Positions 53,411 through 61,401 of a DNA stretch of 64,000 bases are shown here, piece by piece. The DNA comes from Shewanella sp. Choline-02u-19 (lineage in GTDB: Bacteria; Pseudomonadota; Gammaproteobacteria; Enterobacterales; Shewanellaceae). The notes below the pieces were generated by a model, which did no database searches, was not told the DNA's origin, and was given only the letters and a program-made list of their open reading frames with translations. The stretch spans positions 3,100,001-3,164,000 of the forward strand of contig NZ_PJBE01000013.1 of the NCBI RefSeq assembly GCF_002836205.1, read 5' to 3'. How positions within the stretch are numbered: the stretch's first letter is position 1; each line of letters opens with the position of its first letter. Position numbers and translations under genes: made by a program.

Positions 53411-54043
53411 ATGAACGATGATAACCGCTACTTTTACGAACCCAGTAAAGGCCATGGACTGCCCCACGATCCGTTAAGTGCAATTATAGGTCCGCGGCCC
53501 ATTGGTTGGATCTCATCGAGGAACGCTCAAGGGCAGCGCAATCTTGCTCCCTACAGCTTTTTTAACTGCTTTAACTATCGCCCACCCATTATTGGTTTTG
53601 CCAGCATCGGTTGGAAAGACAGTGTCGCCAATATAGCTGAGACCAAAGAGTTTATCTGGAATTTAGCCACCAGAGAGCTTGCCGAGAAAATGAATCAAAG
53701 CTCAGTCGTTTTACCTAACTCCGAAGATGAATTCAATTTTTCTGGGCTCACTGCAACACCAGGAACGGTTGTAGCTGCCGATCGCGTAGCTGAAAGCCCA
53801 GTCAATTTTGAATGTAAGCTCTCCCAGCTCATTCAACTACAAGGCGCTAATGGTGATAAAATTGATAGCTGGTTAGTCTTAGGGGAAGTGGTTGCCGTGC
53901 ATATTGCCAAACACCTACTTAGCGCCCAGGGTGAATACCTAACCTCAGATGCCGAGCCAATATTACGCGCTGGTGGCCCCACTGCTTACTACAGCATTAC
54001 CGAAGAAAACCGCTTCGATTTACAACGCCCTAAAGCGCCTTAA
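53411..54043 (+). CDS. Flavin reductase-like FMN-binding protein
   Basis: 210 residues of the flavin reductase-like (DIM6/NTAB) family: PLSAIIGPRPIGWISSRNAQG-type opening (quoted in part), NLAPYSFFNCF and GFASIGWKDSVANI. Binds FMN in the family; often reduces flavins or quinones. No partner oxygenase adjacent. ATG chosen at the first methionine; AAAGATAACG lies upstream. Confidence 0.87.
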   Translation: MNDDNRYFYEPSKGHGLPHDPLSAIIGPRPIGWISSRNAQGQRNLAPYSFFNCFNYRPPIIGFASIGWKDSVANIAETKEFIWNLATRELAEKMNQSSVVLPNSEDEFNFSGLTATPGTVVAADRVAESPVNFECKLSQLIQLQGANGDKIDSWLVLGEVVAVHIAKHLLSAQGEYLTSDAEPILRAGGPTAYYSITEENRFDLQRPKAP

Positions 54044-54293
54044 TCTAACTGAATACCGTGTCAGCAAAAATGTGCCTAGGCTTAAAAGGGAATAACCCTT
54101 TTTTCACCAATGCACCTTGAGTGGAAAAGTCTGAGGCACTCTGAATTGGTCAAATACTTAAGGTAATTGGTATTACTCCTCTTCGATACGGTTCAACATC
54201 AGATAATTTTATTTTACCAAAGCGTCGAATTAGCTGTCATGAGTGATAGAATCCCCCCTCTATTTTACTTAATTTGCATATGAAGGCAGTTCA

Positions 54294-54545
54294 ATGAATC
54301 CGATTCTTGCTATCTTAAAAGAACACAATATCAGTGACGCACAAATCAGTGAGCTGTTCCAAACACTGACTGAAAATCCAATGATGGCGATGGCGACCGT
54401 TGGCCAGTTAGGTATTCCAGCAGAAAAGCTGCAACAGATGATGGGCTTAGTAATGCAAGCGCCAGGTCTAATTAAAGAAGCTGTCACCGAGCTTGGATTA
54501 GATTTTTCAAAAGTTGAAGCAGCAAAAGCTCAGTTACAACAGTAA
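54294..54545 (+). CDS. DUF2999 family small protein
   Basis: 83 residues, wholly helical and methionine-rich (MMAMATVGQLGIPAEKLQQMM), matching the DUF2999 family of marine gammaproteobacteria. Function unknown. GAAGGCAGTTCA precedes the ATG. Stand-alone. Confidence 0.8.
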   Translation: MNPILAILKEHNISDAQISELFQTLTENPMMAMATVGQLGIPAEKLQQMMGLVMQAPGLIKEAVTELGLDFSKVEAAKAQLQQ

Positions 54546-54847
54546 CAAAAAAGATTTTTGTGGGAAGAGAGTTAATCAACTCTCCTTCCCCACACCTCCA
54601 AACAAGTCACCGCCCTCGATATTTATCTTCAAAAGCTCACTGTTAATCTCCGTCACAATCCATTGTTCCCTAACAGCCATTAACAACCTATTAGACTTAT
54701 CCTCTTGTTTGTAAACTTACTAGAACTGTTCCCTCTGTCACGATAATCAATAAAATTTTTGCGCTATACTTGCACCATAACACTTGGTCACTTTGCCAAA
54801 TGATAAAGTATTGAACGCCTATCGGGTTACCCACGAAGGACATTAGT
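54546..54847. promoter_or_regulatory. Region between DUF2999 and the ArsR gene
   Basis: A stem-loop at 54559–54594 (TGTGGGAAGAGAGTT with AACTCTCCTTCCCCACA, with bulges) follows DUF2999. TATACT at 54765–54770 may be the -10 of the arsR-type gene. TTGG (54784–54787) and CCAA (54796–54799) flank a weak dyad just downstream that could be an ArsR site. Confidence 0.4.
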
Positions 54848-55174
54848 ATGACAGAACAGGAACAACTGCGACTAACTGCTCGTGCAGCAGTGCTCAAAGC
54901 GCTGGCGCATCCAACACGTCTATGGCTGTTAGAACAATTACAGCAACAAGAGCATTGCGTTTGCGATCTCACCGATGGTGTTAACGCCGATATTTCAACG
55001 GTATCTAAACATTTATCGGTATTAAAACAGGCGGGAATTATCAGTAGCCGCCGCGATGGAAAAAATATCTTCTATCGCCTTGAAACCCCTTGCCTATTAA
55101 AAATGTTTGGCTGTGTTGAGGCGGTATTGGAAAAGAATGCCAAAGCTCAAGCCGCATTGCTTAAGCCCTCTTAA
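54848..55174 (+). CDS. ArsR/SmtB-family metal-responsive repressor
   Basis: 108 residues with the ArsR winged helix (ADISTVSKHLSVLKQAGIISSRRDG, described as residues about 48–72) and the cysteine pair CVCDL (about 38–42) used for arsenite or thiol sensing in this family. Two more cysteines occur in the C-terminal helix. Heads a plus-strand set with a thioredoxin-like protein and a permease. Confidence 0.9.
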   Translation: MTEQEQLRLTARAAVLKALAHPTRLWLLEQLQQQEHCVCDLTDGVNADISTVSKHLSVLKQAGIISSRRDGKNIFYRLETPCLLKMFGCVEAVLEKNAKAQAALLKPS

Positions 55175-55242
55175 ACAGTACACACTTTGCTAAGTGTTAA
55201 TCGCAATAATCTACGTACATTAATTAAAAATGGGACAACAAT

Positions 55243-55491
55243 ATGAAAATTGAAATATTAGGAAGTGGTTGTAAAAAGTGCACCAACTTAGCCGCCGATG
55301 TAGAGCAAGTTGCCAAGGGATTAGCGCTAGACTTTGAACTTGAAAAGGTCACCGATATGACAACCATTCTAGATTATGGTGTCATGTCGACACCCGCTAT
55401 TGTCATTAATGGCGTGGTAATGAGCGCGGGGAATGTGCCTTCCCATGCTGAAATTGAGCTGTTATTAAATCAAGCTAACAACACTCAATAA
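55243..55491 (+). CDS. Small thioredoxin-like redox protein
   Basis: 82 residues of the archaeal/bacterial 'redox-active disulfide protein 2' type: MKIEILGSGCKKCTNL places the CxxC at residues 10–13, and MSTPAIVING holds the cis-proline. Often found beside ArsR regulators and UPF0718 permeases, as here. May reduce a metalloid or the permease cysteines; inferred from context. Confidence 0.9.
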   Translation: MKIEILGSGCKKCTNLAADVEQVAKGLALDFELEKVTDMTTILDYGVMSTPAIVINGVVMSAGNVPSHAEIELLLNQANNTQ

Positions 55492-55616
55492 GCGTCTGTC
55501 ACTATTTATCTATAGCTCGTCATCGGTAAATAGTCATCAGTGGGCTAGCAAGAGAGCGCTAGTGACAGCTAACGACGATTGCTAACTTTCTCTAACCCCT
55601 TTAGCGAGGTAAACCA

Positions 55617-56615
55617 ATGTTGATTTGGTTTTCAGTACTTGCCGATTGGCTGGTTTATGATTTATTAGGCTTATCCAGCCAAAACCAACTTGGCCAAGCG
55701 GTACATTTTTTTGTTGAAGACACCACCAAGATATTTGCCCTGCTGATTGTGATGATCTATGCCATTGGCTGGTTACGAGCGTCACTTAATGTTGAACGAG
55801 TACGTGACTATTTATCAGGTAAACCCAAACTGGTCGGTTATGGTTTAGGATCTGGATTTGGCGCAATTACCCCCTTTTGCTCCTGTTCAAGTATTCCGGT
55901 GTTTCTAGGCTTCACCTCCGCGGGCATCCCCATCGGTATTACCATGGCCTTTTTGCTCACCTCCCCTTTGATCAATGAAGTTGCGATTCTATTACTGTTC
56001 AGCTTATTAGGGTTAAAAGTCACGCTGTTATACGTCTTAACGGGCATAACCATAGGGATATTGGGTGGCGCGCTACTCGACTTATTAAAAGCCGAGCGCT
56101 GGTTACAACCCTTAGCCGCTAAAGCCTATGCTAGAGGCCAACTATCGACCGCAACAGCAATACCACCAGGCCAATCATCGACCCAAGCTGCTAGCACGAT
56201 GGGCTGGCAACAGCGACATCAGTTTGCTAAGTCTGAAACGGTTGAGATATTTGGACGAGTATGGAAATGGGTCATTATCGGTGTAGGCATAGGCGCGGCG
56301 CTACATGGGTTTGTGCCTGCTGGCTGGTTAGAAGCCAATTTAGGTGATGGCCAATGGTGGTCTGTTCCGCTTGCAGTATTAATGGGGATCCCACTGTATG
56401 CCAATGCGACTGGCGTAATACCCGTATTAGAAAGCTTGTTGCTACAAGGCGTGCCATTAGGAACGACACTGGCATTTTGCATGAGTACTGTTGCTGTTAG
56501 CTTCCCAGAATTTGTGATGTTAAAGCAAGTAATGCAATGGCGTTTATTGGCACTTTTATTTGTACTGCTACTGGTGTCATTTACCATTCTAGGTTGGGTG
56601 TTAAATCTGGTTTAA
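55617..56615 (+). CDS. UPF0718/DUF318 permease, ArsP-like
   Basis: 332 residues, about eight membrane helices in two halves. The first half carries GAITPFCSCSSIPVF with a CxCSS motif characteristic of the family, whose members include ArsP, exporter of trivalent organoarsenicals. A cytoplasmic loop (about 165–200) separates the halves. Together with the repressor and thioredoxin-like protein it suggests metalloid or thiol-reactive compound efflux. Confidence 0.88.
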   Translation: MLIWFSVLADWLVYDLLGLSSQNQLGQAVHFFVEDTTKIFALLIVMIYAIGWLRASLNVERVRDYLSGKPKLVGYGLGSGFGAITPFCSCSSIPVFLGFTSAGIPIGITMAFLLTSPLINEVAILLLFSLLGLKVTLLYVLTGITIGILGGALLDLLKAERWLQPLAAKAYARGQLSTATAIPPGQSSTQAASTMGWQQRHQFAKSETVEIFGRVWKWVIIGVGIGAALHGFVPAGWLEANLGDGQWWSVPLAVLMGIPLYANATGVIPVLESLLLQGVPLGTTLAFCMSTVAVSFPEFVMLKQVMQWRLLALLFVLLLVSFTILGWVLNLV

Positions 56616-56694
56616 CGGCTAGCTAGCAAGGTTATGGTTTACTTAACGTCGCCTTAGGCCCCAAAAATGATTTATCACATCATCTACAACCATT

Positions 56695-56726
56695 ATCCCC
56701 TCTTTTAAAAGAGAGGGGATTTTCTA
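56695..56726. terminator. Two-way terminator between permease and marR
   Basis: ATCCCCTCT and AGAGGGGAT form a perfect 9 bp stem, extended by T/A pairs inside, with T-rich ends, between convergent genes. Confidence 0.85.
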
Positions 56727-57218
56727 CTACTGATCGCCTTCAAAAGCGGCTAACCACGTTTTGAGCAGTTGATTTAATTCCGGCTTTTCTGCATCCGATA
56801 ACTGCTGAACTAACTGATGCTGAATACGCACATGCTCTTCAATCGCTTCATCAATAATAGCAAAGCCTTTTTCGGTCAAACCAACAGAAACACTACGGCG
56901 ATCTTCAGTGCTGTGCACCCGTTCAATAAACCCCTTAGATTCAAGCTTATCTAAACGATTTGTCATCGCGCCAGAGGTCAACATCATTGACGACAACAAG
57001 GCTGACGGGGTCAAGTTAAAAGGTTCGCCAGAGCGACGCAGTGTCGCGAGCACATCAAACTCCCCCAATGTTAGCCCATATTGTTTATGACAAGCTGCGA
57101 TTTCTGCTTCAATATGCTTTTGCAAACGCATTATGCGTCCAAAAATTTCCATCGGTAGCGTTTGCAAGTGTGGCTTTTCTTCGCCCCATTGTGCGACGAC
57201 TTTATCGATATCATCCAT
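56727..57218 (-). CDS. MarR-family transcriptional regulator
   Basis: 163 residues with a MarR winged helix: TLGEFDVLATLRRSGEP and GAMTNRLDKLESKGFIERVHSTEDRRS-type region (quoted in part). Divergent from an EamA transporter with repeated AAGATACTT elements between them, so probably its repressor. Confidence 0.9.
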   Translation of the reverse strand: MDDIDKVVAQWGEEKPHLQTLPMEIFGRIMRLQKHIEAEIAACHKQYGLTLGEFDVLATLRRSGEPFNLTPSALLSSMMLTSGAMTNRLDKLESKGFIERVHSTEDRRSVSVGLTEKGFAIIDEAIEEHVRIQHQLVQQLSDAEKPELNQLLKTWLAAFEGDQ

Positions 57219-57265
57219 TTCACACCATACTCTGTTTGTTAAACGGCTAAATTAAACTTAACGCA

Positions 57266-57344
57266 AAGATACTTTATAAGAAGATACTTTACAAAAATAA
57301 ATTAGAGGTTCACAATCAGCTTATATCTTTACGTGAAGATACTT
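57266..57344. promoter_or_regulatory. Repeated AAGATACTT elements in the marR/eamA promoter
   Basis: AAGATACTT occurs at 57266–57274, 57281–57289 and 57336–57344. TATCTT at 57324–57329 with AAGATA at 57336–57341 makes a perfect inverted repeat. Likely binding sites for the MarR-type repressor, controlling both genes. Confidence 0.6.
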
Positions 57345-57360
57345 AACTCTAAGGTAGTAT

Positions 57361-58242
57361 ATGAATATTTTTCTAGCCATGATCCCCGCCTTTTTTTGGG
57401 GGACGACTTATGCCATGACGCAGTTTACGCTGCCTGACTGGCCCCCTTTATTGCTCGGTGCCATTCGTGCTTTGCCAGCAGGACTGATCTTACTAGCCCT
57501 TAAGCCTAGCCTGCCCAAGAAAGCGGATTGGCCTGTACTGATTAAGTTAGGCGCCATCAACATTGCCGCATTCTTTAGTTTGATTTTTATTATGGCGCTC
57601 ACGTTACCCTCGGCGATTTCGGGCGTAGGCATGATTTCGGTGCCTGTTTTTGCGATGCTTTTTCATTGGGTGATAAGTAAAAAACGCCCTAATTCACTGC
57701 AGGCTGTATTTGGCGCGGTGTTAATCATCTTGGCTTGGAAGCTATTTGACCCTAGTGCTATCACGTTAAATCCGCTCGGATTACTGGCTATGTTTGCCGC
57801 TATTAGCTGCATTGTAGTTGGCAGCACCATTATTAAAGCACTCGGGACACGCATTCATTGGTGGACGGTATTAACTTGGCAGTTGATTATTGGTGGGCTG
57901 TTACTGTTAGTTGCAGCGTTCATTCATGCACTGTTTTCACCTGAGCAATATGTCAGTGTCATTCAGCAGTTTAGTATGACTAACGGCTTTGGATTGGGCT
58001 GGATAATTCTGCTTAATACCGTACTGGGTTACATCATGTATGTGTGGTTATTACAGCGTATGACGGTAGTCGACTTTACCTTTGGCGGCATCGCCAACCC
58101 GGTAGCAGGCATTGTGAGTGGCATGGTCTTGTTAGGAGAGTCATTTACTCCACATCAGTATTTATTGATGGCCAGCATGATCCTAGCGTCTATCGCCCCC
58201 ACCTTAATCCAAATGCTCCGCCAACGTATTAGGGGCAGTTGA
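57361..58242 (+). CDS. EamA/DMT-superfamily transporter
   Basis: 293 residues, ten membrane helices formed by two EamA repeats, with MIPAFFWGTTYAMTQF at the start and FGGIANPVAGIVSGMVLLGE in the second half (partly quoted). Drug/metabolite exporter of unknown substrate. Divergent from a MarR regulator, which likely represses it. The ATG follows CTAAGGTAGTAT. Confidence 0.9.
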   Translation: MNIFLAMIPAFFWGTTYAMTQFTLPDWPPLLLGAIRALPAGLILLALKPSLPKKADWPVLIKLGAINIAAFFSLIFIMALTLPSAISGVGMISVPVFAMLFHWVISKKRPNSLQAVFGAVLIILAWKLFDPSAITLNPLGLLAMFAAISCIVVGSTIIKALGTRIHWWTVLTWQLIIGGLLLLVAAFIHALFSPEQYVSVIQQFSMTNGFGLGWIILLNTVLGYIMYVWLLQRMTVVDFTFGGIANPVAGIVSGMVLLGESFTPHQYLLMASMILASIAPTLIQMLRQRIRGS

Positions 58243-58280
58243 AAACCTTGCTTATTAAATTAAGTGACAATAACAACAAA

Positions 58281-58312
58281 CATCAACGGTAGCGTTAAAG
58301 CTACCGTTGATG
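58281..58312. terminator. Perfect 13 bp hairpin after the EamA gene
   Basis: CATCAACGGTAGC and GCTACCGTTGATG are exact complements with loop GTTAAA. It lies between convergent genes; no T run, so the mode of termination is uncertain. Confidence 0.65.
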
Positions 58313-58409
58313 CCACCATTAATAACGACCTTGTTATTAAACTCGTACCTTGCGTTCAAAACCCTCCACTTGCTACAAAGAGAGCTAGCGCTATTACTTG
58401 AAGGTGAAG

Positions 58410-58922
58410 CTAGTTTATCGGTCTAAATCCAGCGTAACTCACTTTTACGCTCTGGGTTGCACTCTCTATTCCGCTATCTGGAGCCACCTTACTCAATAAA
58501 GGCTCTGGCTCAGCACCACCACTGCAGCCGCACCCACCGCCAGTACTGCCACAGCAACCGTCTTTTTTTAGATGATTAAGCGAGGCTCTGCCCTCTGATG
58601 CATTAAGCAGTCGAAGACTCACATCGCTACAGCTTGTTAATAGCTGCTCAATGCCTAAGGTGTTATCACCTTGACTCACGCTTATTCCAGCATCGAGTAA
58701 TTTACCCAGCATGCGTTCGCCAATATTTTGCACCATTACAATATCGGCTTTTTGCTCTTTGATTAGATTCAGCATTGCTTTTTTTGCACTACAACCACCG
58801 GCCAATGCTGGGTTGTCAAAACTCGTCACCAGATGATGATATTCATTAAAAAAGCCAATACGTTGTGCTTTAGTAAAGTGGCCTGCGAGTCGACCTCGAC
58901 TCATTGGCATTGCAATAATCAT
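58410..58922 (-). CDS. NifX/NifB-type cofactor-binding family protein
   Basis: 170 residues. Residues about 1–110 match the dinitrogenase iron-molybdenum cofactor-binding fold (MIIAMPMSRGRLAGHFTKAQ, ADIVMVQNIGERMLGKLLDAG, partly quoted). The C-terminus has a cysteine/glycine cluster, DGCCGSTGGGCGCSGG, likely to bind metal. No nitrogenase genes are near, so a general Fe-S or metal-related role is likely. Nine bases downstream of the DUF134 gene. Confidence 0.85.
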   Translation of the reverse strand: MIIAMPMSRGRLAGHFTKAQRIGFFNEYHHLVTSFDNPALAGGCSAKKAMLNLIKEQKADIVMVQNIGERMLGKLLDAGISVSQGDNTLGIEQLLTSCSDVSLRLLNASEGRASLNHLKKDGCCGSTGGGCGCSGGAEPEPLLSKVAPDSGIESATQSVKVSYAGFRPIN

Positions 58923-58931
58923 AAAACTTCC

Positions 58932-59222
58932 TTATTGGGTGTTGGCCGATTGAGGGAGCACCAGCGCATGACCTTCAGTGATAGCCCTTGCCACCTTTTG
59001 CCGCGCACTAGCGAGTAAATAACCAAATGTTTGCCGTGAGATCCCCATCGATGCCGCGGCGTCAATTTGGCTCATCTTCTTCACATCGCCCAAACTCAAC
59101 GCCTCAAACTCATCGGCGTCGAGTTGAATTTTTTCGAGTTCGACGGACGGAACACCATTAGGTTTAAACAGGCTATAGGGTGCGCAACAGGATAAGTGTC
59201 GACATTTTTTGGGTCTGGACAT
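58932..59222 (-). CDS. DUF134 HTH protein
   Basis: 96 residues of the DUF134 family: MSRPKKCRHLSC start, LDADEFEALSLGD, then a sigma-70 region-4-like helix-turn-helix (SQIDAAASMGISRQTFGYLLASARQKV, residues about 51–77, partly quoted). Commonly paired with NifX-like proteins, as here; probably their regulator. Two cysteines in CRHLSCC could bind metal. Confidence 0.88.
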   Translation of the reverse strand: MSRPKKCRHLSCCAPYSLFKPNGVPSVELEKIQLDADEFEALSLGDVKKMSQIDAAASMGISRQTFGYLLASARQKVARAITEGHALVLPQSANTQ

Positions 59223-59703
59223 AAATCAGCCTAATCAACGGATATAGATGAAACAGCCATTCTTCATCGCTGCCTTAGTTATTGGCCTACGCCAATAACT
59301 GTATGGTATTGCAATCACCCAACAACAAACTGTGGCTTAGTTCACACTGGTCAATATTCGCACTCGCTTAACCTTATCGGAGAATATGCATTTATTAACG
59401 CGCAATAGCCCGCTATAAAACAGGTAATAAACGATTCAGATATTGGACTAGGGTTAGGTGAATATTCACAGCCTTAGTTCTAGCGATAAGTTAGTAACGA
59501 ATGACTGCGGTTTTGCGATCGACTAAACAGTTGAGCCCTTTGATAGACGGTAAAATACTCACAGCGAAAACAAGCCGCTTTGATGGTTAAATCAACCTTC
59601 ACACATTGCGACATAACACTAATTAGTCTCTACGCTATACAAACTGGCCATTACGCTCTCAGCAAAAGATCATCGACTTACCGCGCTCAAATCTGGAGTT
59701 CAT
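59223..59703. other. Non-coding gap with a small palindrome
   Basis: 481 bases between divergent genes. GTTATTGGC-CTAC-GCCAATAAC (59278–59299) is a perfect 9 bp inverted repeat, a candidate operator or hairpin. A 16-codon frame that ends inside it has no ribosome site and is not called. Otherwise nothing recognisable. Confidence 0.45.
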
Positions 59704-60378
59704 GTGATATCAAAATTACCCAAATGGGTTGAATATGGCGCCTTTATTCTTGCGCTGACAGCAGGCTGTATCAATGCGATTGGATTGATGGGGTTTGAGC
59801 ATCAATCGGTATCTCATCTATCTGGCACCGCCACTTTAGTTGGCACCCAGTTACTGAACTCATCACCTAAAATGTTATTTCATCTTATTGGGCTCCTTGT
59901 CAGTTTTATGCTGGGCGCCACATTATCGGGTGCACTGCTATCTGGGAGCTCAGTTAAACTTGGCCGCCATTACGATACCTTGCTTATTATCGAAGCCTCA
60001 CTGCTTCTTTTTGCTATTTATTTTCTGCAAGGGGGGACCTATTTTGGCCACTATCTGGCATCTGCGGCCTGTGGATTGCAAAATGCGTTGGCGACAACCT
60101 ATAGTGGCGCGATTGTCAGAACAACACATGTCACGGGGATATTTACAGATCTTGGGATCATGTTAGGAGGTTGGTTCAAAGGGGAAATTTTTGATAAACG
60201 CAAAGCGGTACTGTTTTTACTTATCATCACAGGCTTTATCTGTGGTGGCACAATAGGCGCGGTGCTATTTCACCATTTTCAATTCTACGCGCTCAGTATT
60301 CCCGCTGGGATCTGCATCATTTTAGCCATCAGCTATCGTCTATATAAAGTAAAAACGGCTATCATCACTATAAAGTAA
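59704..60378 (+). CDS. DUF1275 (YoaK-like) membrane protein
   Basis: 224 residues, six membrane helices, with the family phrases LTAGCINAIGLMGF, HLSGTATLVG and AACGLQNALATTYSGAIVRTTHVTG (partly quoted). Starts with GTG; GGAG lies five bases before. Function of the family is unknown. Confidence 0.88.
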   Translation: MISKLPKWVEYGAFILALTAGCINAIGLMGFEHQSVSHLSGTATLVGTQLLNSSPKMLFHLIGLLVSFMLGATLSGALLSGSSVKLGRHYDTLLIIEASLLLFAIYFLQGGTYFGHYLASAACGLQNALATTYSGAIVRTTHVTGIFTDLGIMLGGWFKGEIFDKRKAVLFLLIITGFICGGTIGAVLFHHFQFYALSIPAGICIILAISYRLYKVKTAIITIK

Positions 60379-61401
60379 CAGTACAAACTCAGCCCATTAT
60401 CTCTCTAATTTTGATAAAAAATAACGCTTTATCAATGGTAAAGAACACCTATAAATCACTTATATTGGCGCTTTTAGCACCTAAAATTATCTCCTGAGGC
60501 ATTGCAGTAAAGATTCATCAGCAAACAAGTATGTTAGGCGAAACTCATTAGCTTTAGAATCGAGAACCTCAACGACACTATGCCAATTTATAACAGAAAA
60601 AACGGATCTAGAATCAGAAAAACAAGTAAAAAAGATACTTTAACCTCAATTGTTTTAAGATTATATTTATTAATAATAACCAACAACATCAATTATCCCC
60701 TCCCAATTTAAACAAAAAACAACACATAGTTATAAGATAATATTAAAATGAAAATCCCTTTAAAACTTCCCTACCAACATAACTTATAGAAAACAACAAA
60801 TATAATGCCATTAATAAATCTTTTTTAAAAATATAAATAGCACAACTTTAATGAAATATATTATTTAATTTAAAGCATTCTAACAATAATAAACAATTAA
60901 CTAATTTGGCTCAGAAAAACAAACCGTTACGACACACTCCAGTTGTAATTCTTTAAGTTACCCCAGCTAAAGCGCCACCAAAAATGAAACATTTACATTA
61001 CAAATAAGAAGATTTCACCCTAACGCAGAAAAACGTCACTCACTAAATTAGAACAAGCACTTACAACTGGATCGCTGATAAACACTACAGTTAAGTACCC
61101 ACTAAGTCGTACCTCTAACTAGGTATTTGTTAGATTTTTCTTATTTTGTTAACAACTCACTTTTGTAAATTTATTGATCACACTCACGTTGTTGTTAATA
61201 AAATGTGTAGCAACAACACCCCTCATGTTAATAATGCACCCGTTCTATATTAATAAGACTAGATGAGTTTAATTAATATAGAAAACAAATTAGACAAATC
61301 TATAGTACAAATAAAAATAAACATTTTAACGCATAAGATAAATCTAAATAAGTAAATAATCAAAAGTAAAATAACAAATATAGTTATTTAAAGGAGTTAT
61401 G
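60379..61401. other. 1 kb AT-rich non-coding region before the nitrite reductase genes
   Basis: Strikingly AT-rich, without a plausible gene on either strand. TTGATAAA (60411–60418) and TTTATCAA (60428–60435) form an 8 bp inverted repeat just past DUF1275. TATATT at 61246–61251 could be a -10. I looked for FNR (TTGAT-N4-ATCAA) and CRP sites and found only half-sites such as TTGATCACA near 61172. It may carry complex anaerobic regulation or a remnant. Confidence 0.5.

Noticed and set aside
59251..59301. 16-codon frame MKQPFFIA...
   Set aside because: No ribosome site and it ends inside a palindrome; too short to support.
61140..61260. FNR or CRP operator for the nitrite reductase
   Set aside because: Only half-sites (TTGAT, TCACA) are visible; no full dyad with acceptable spacing.
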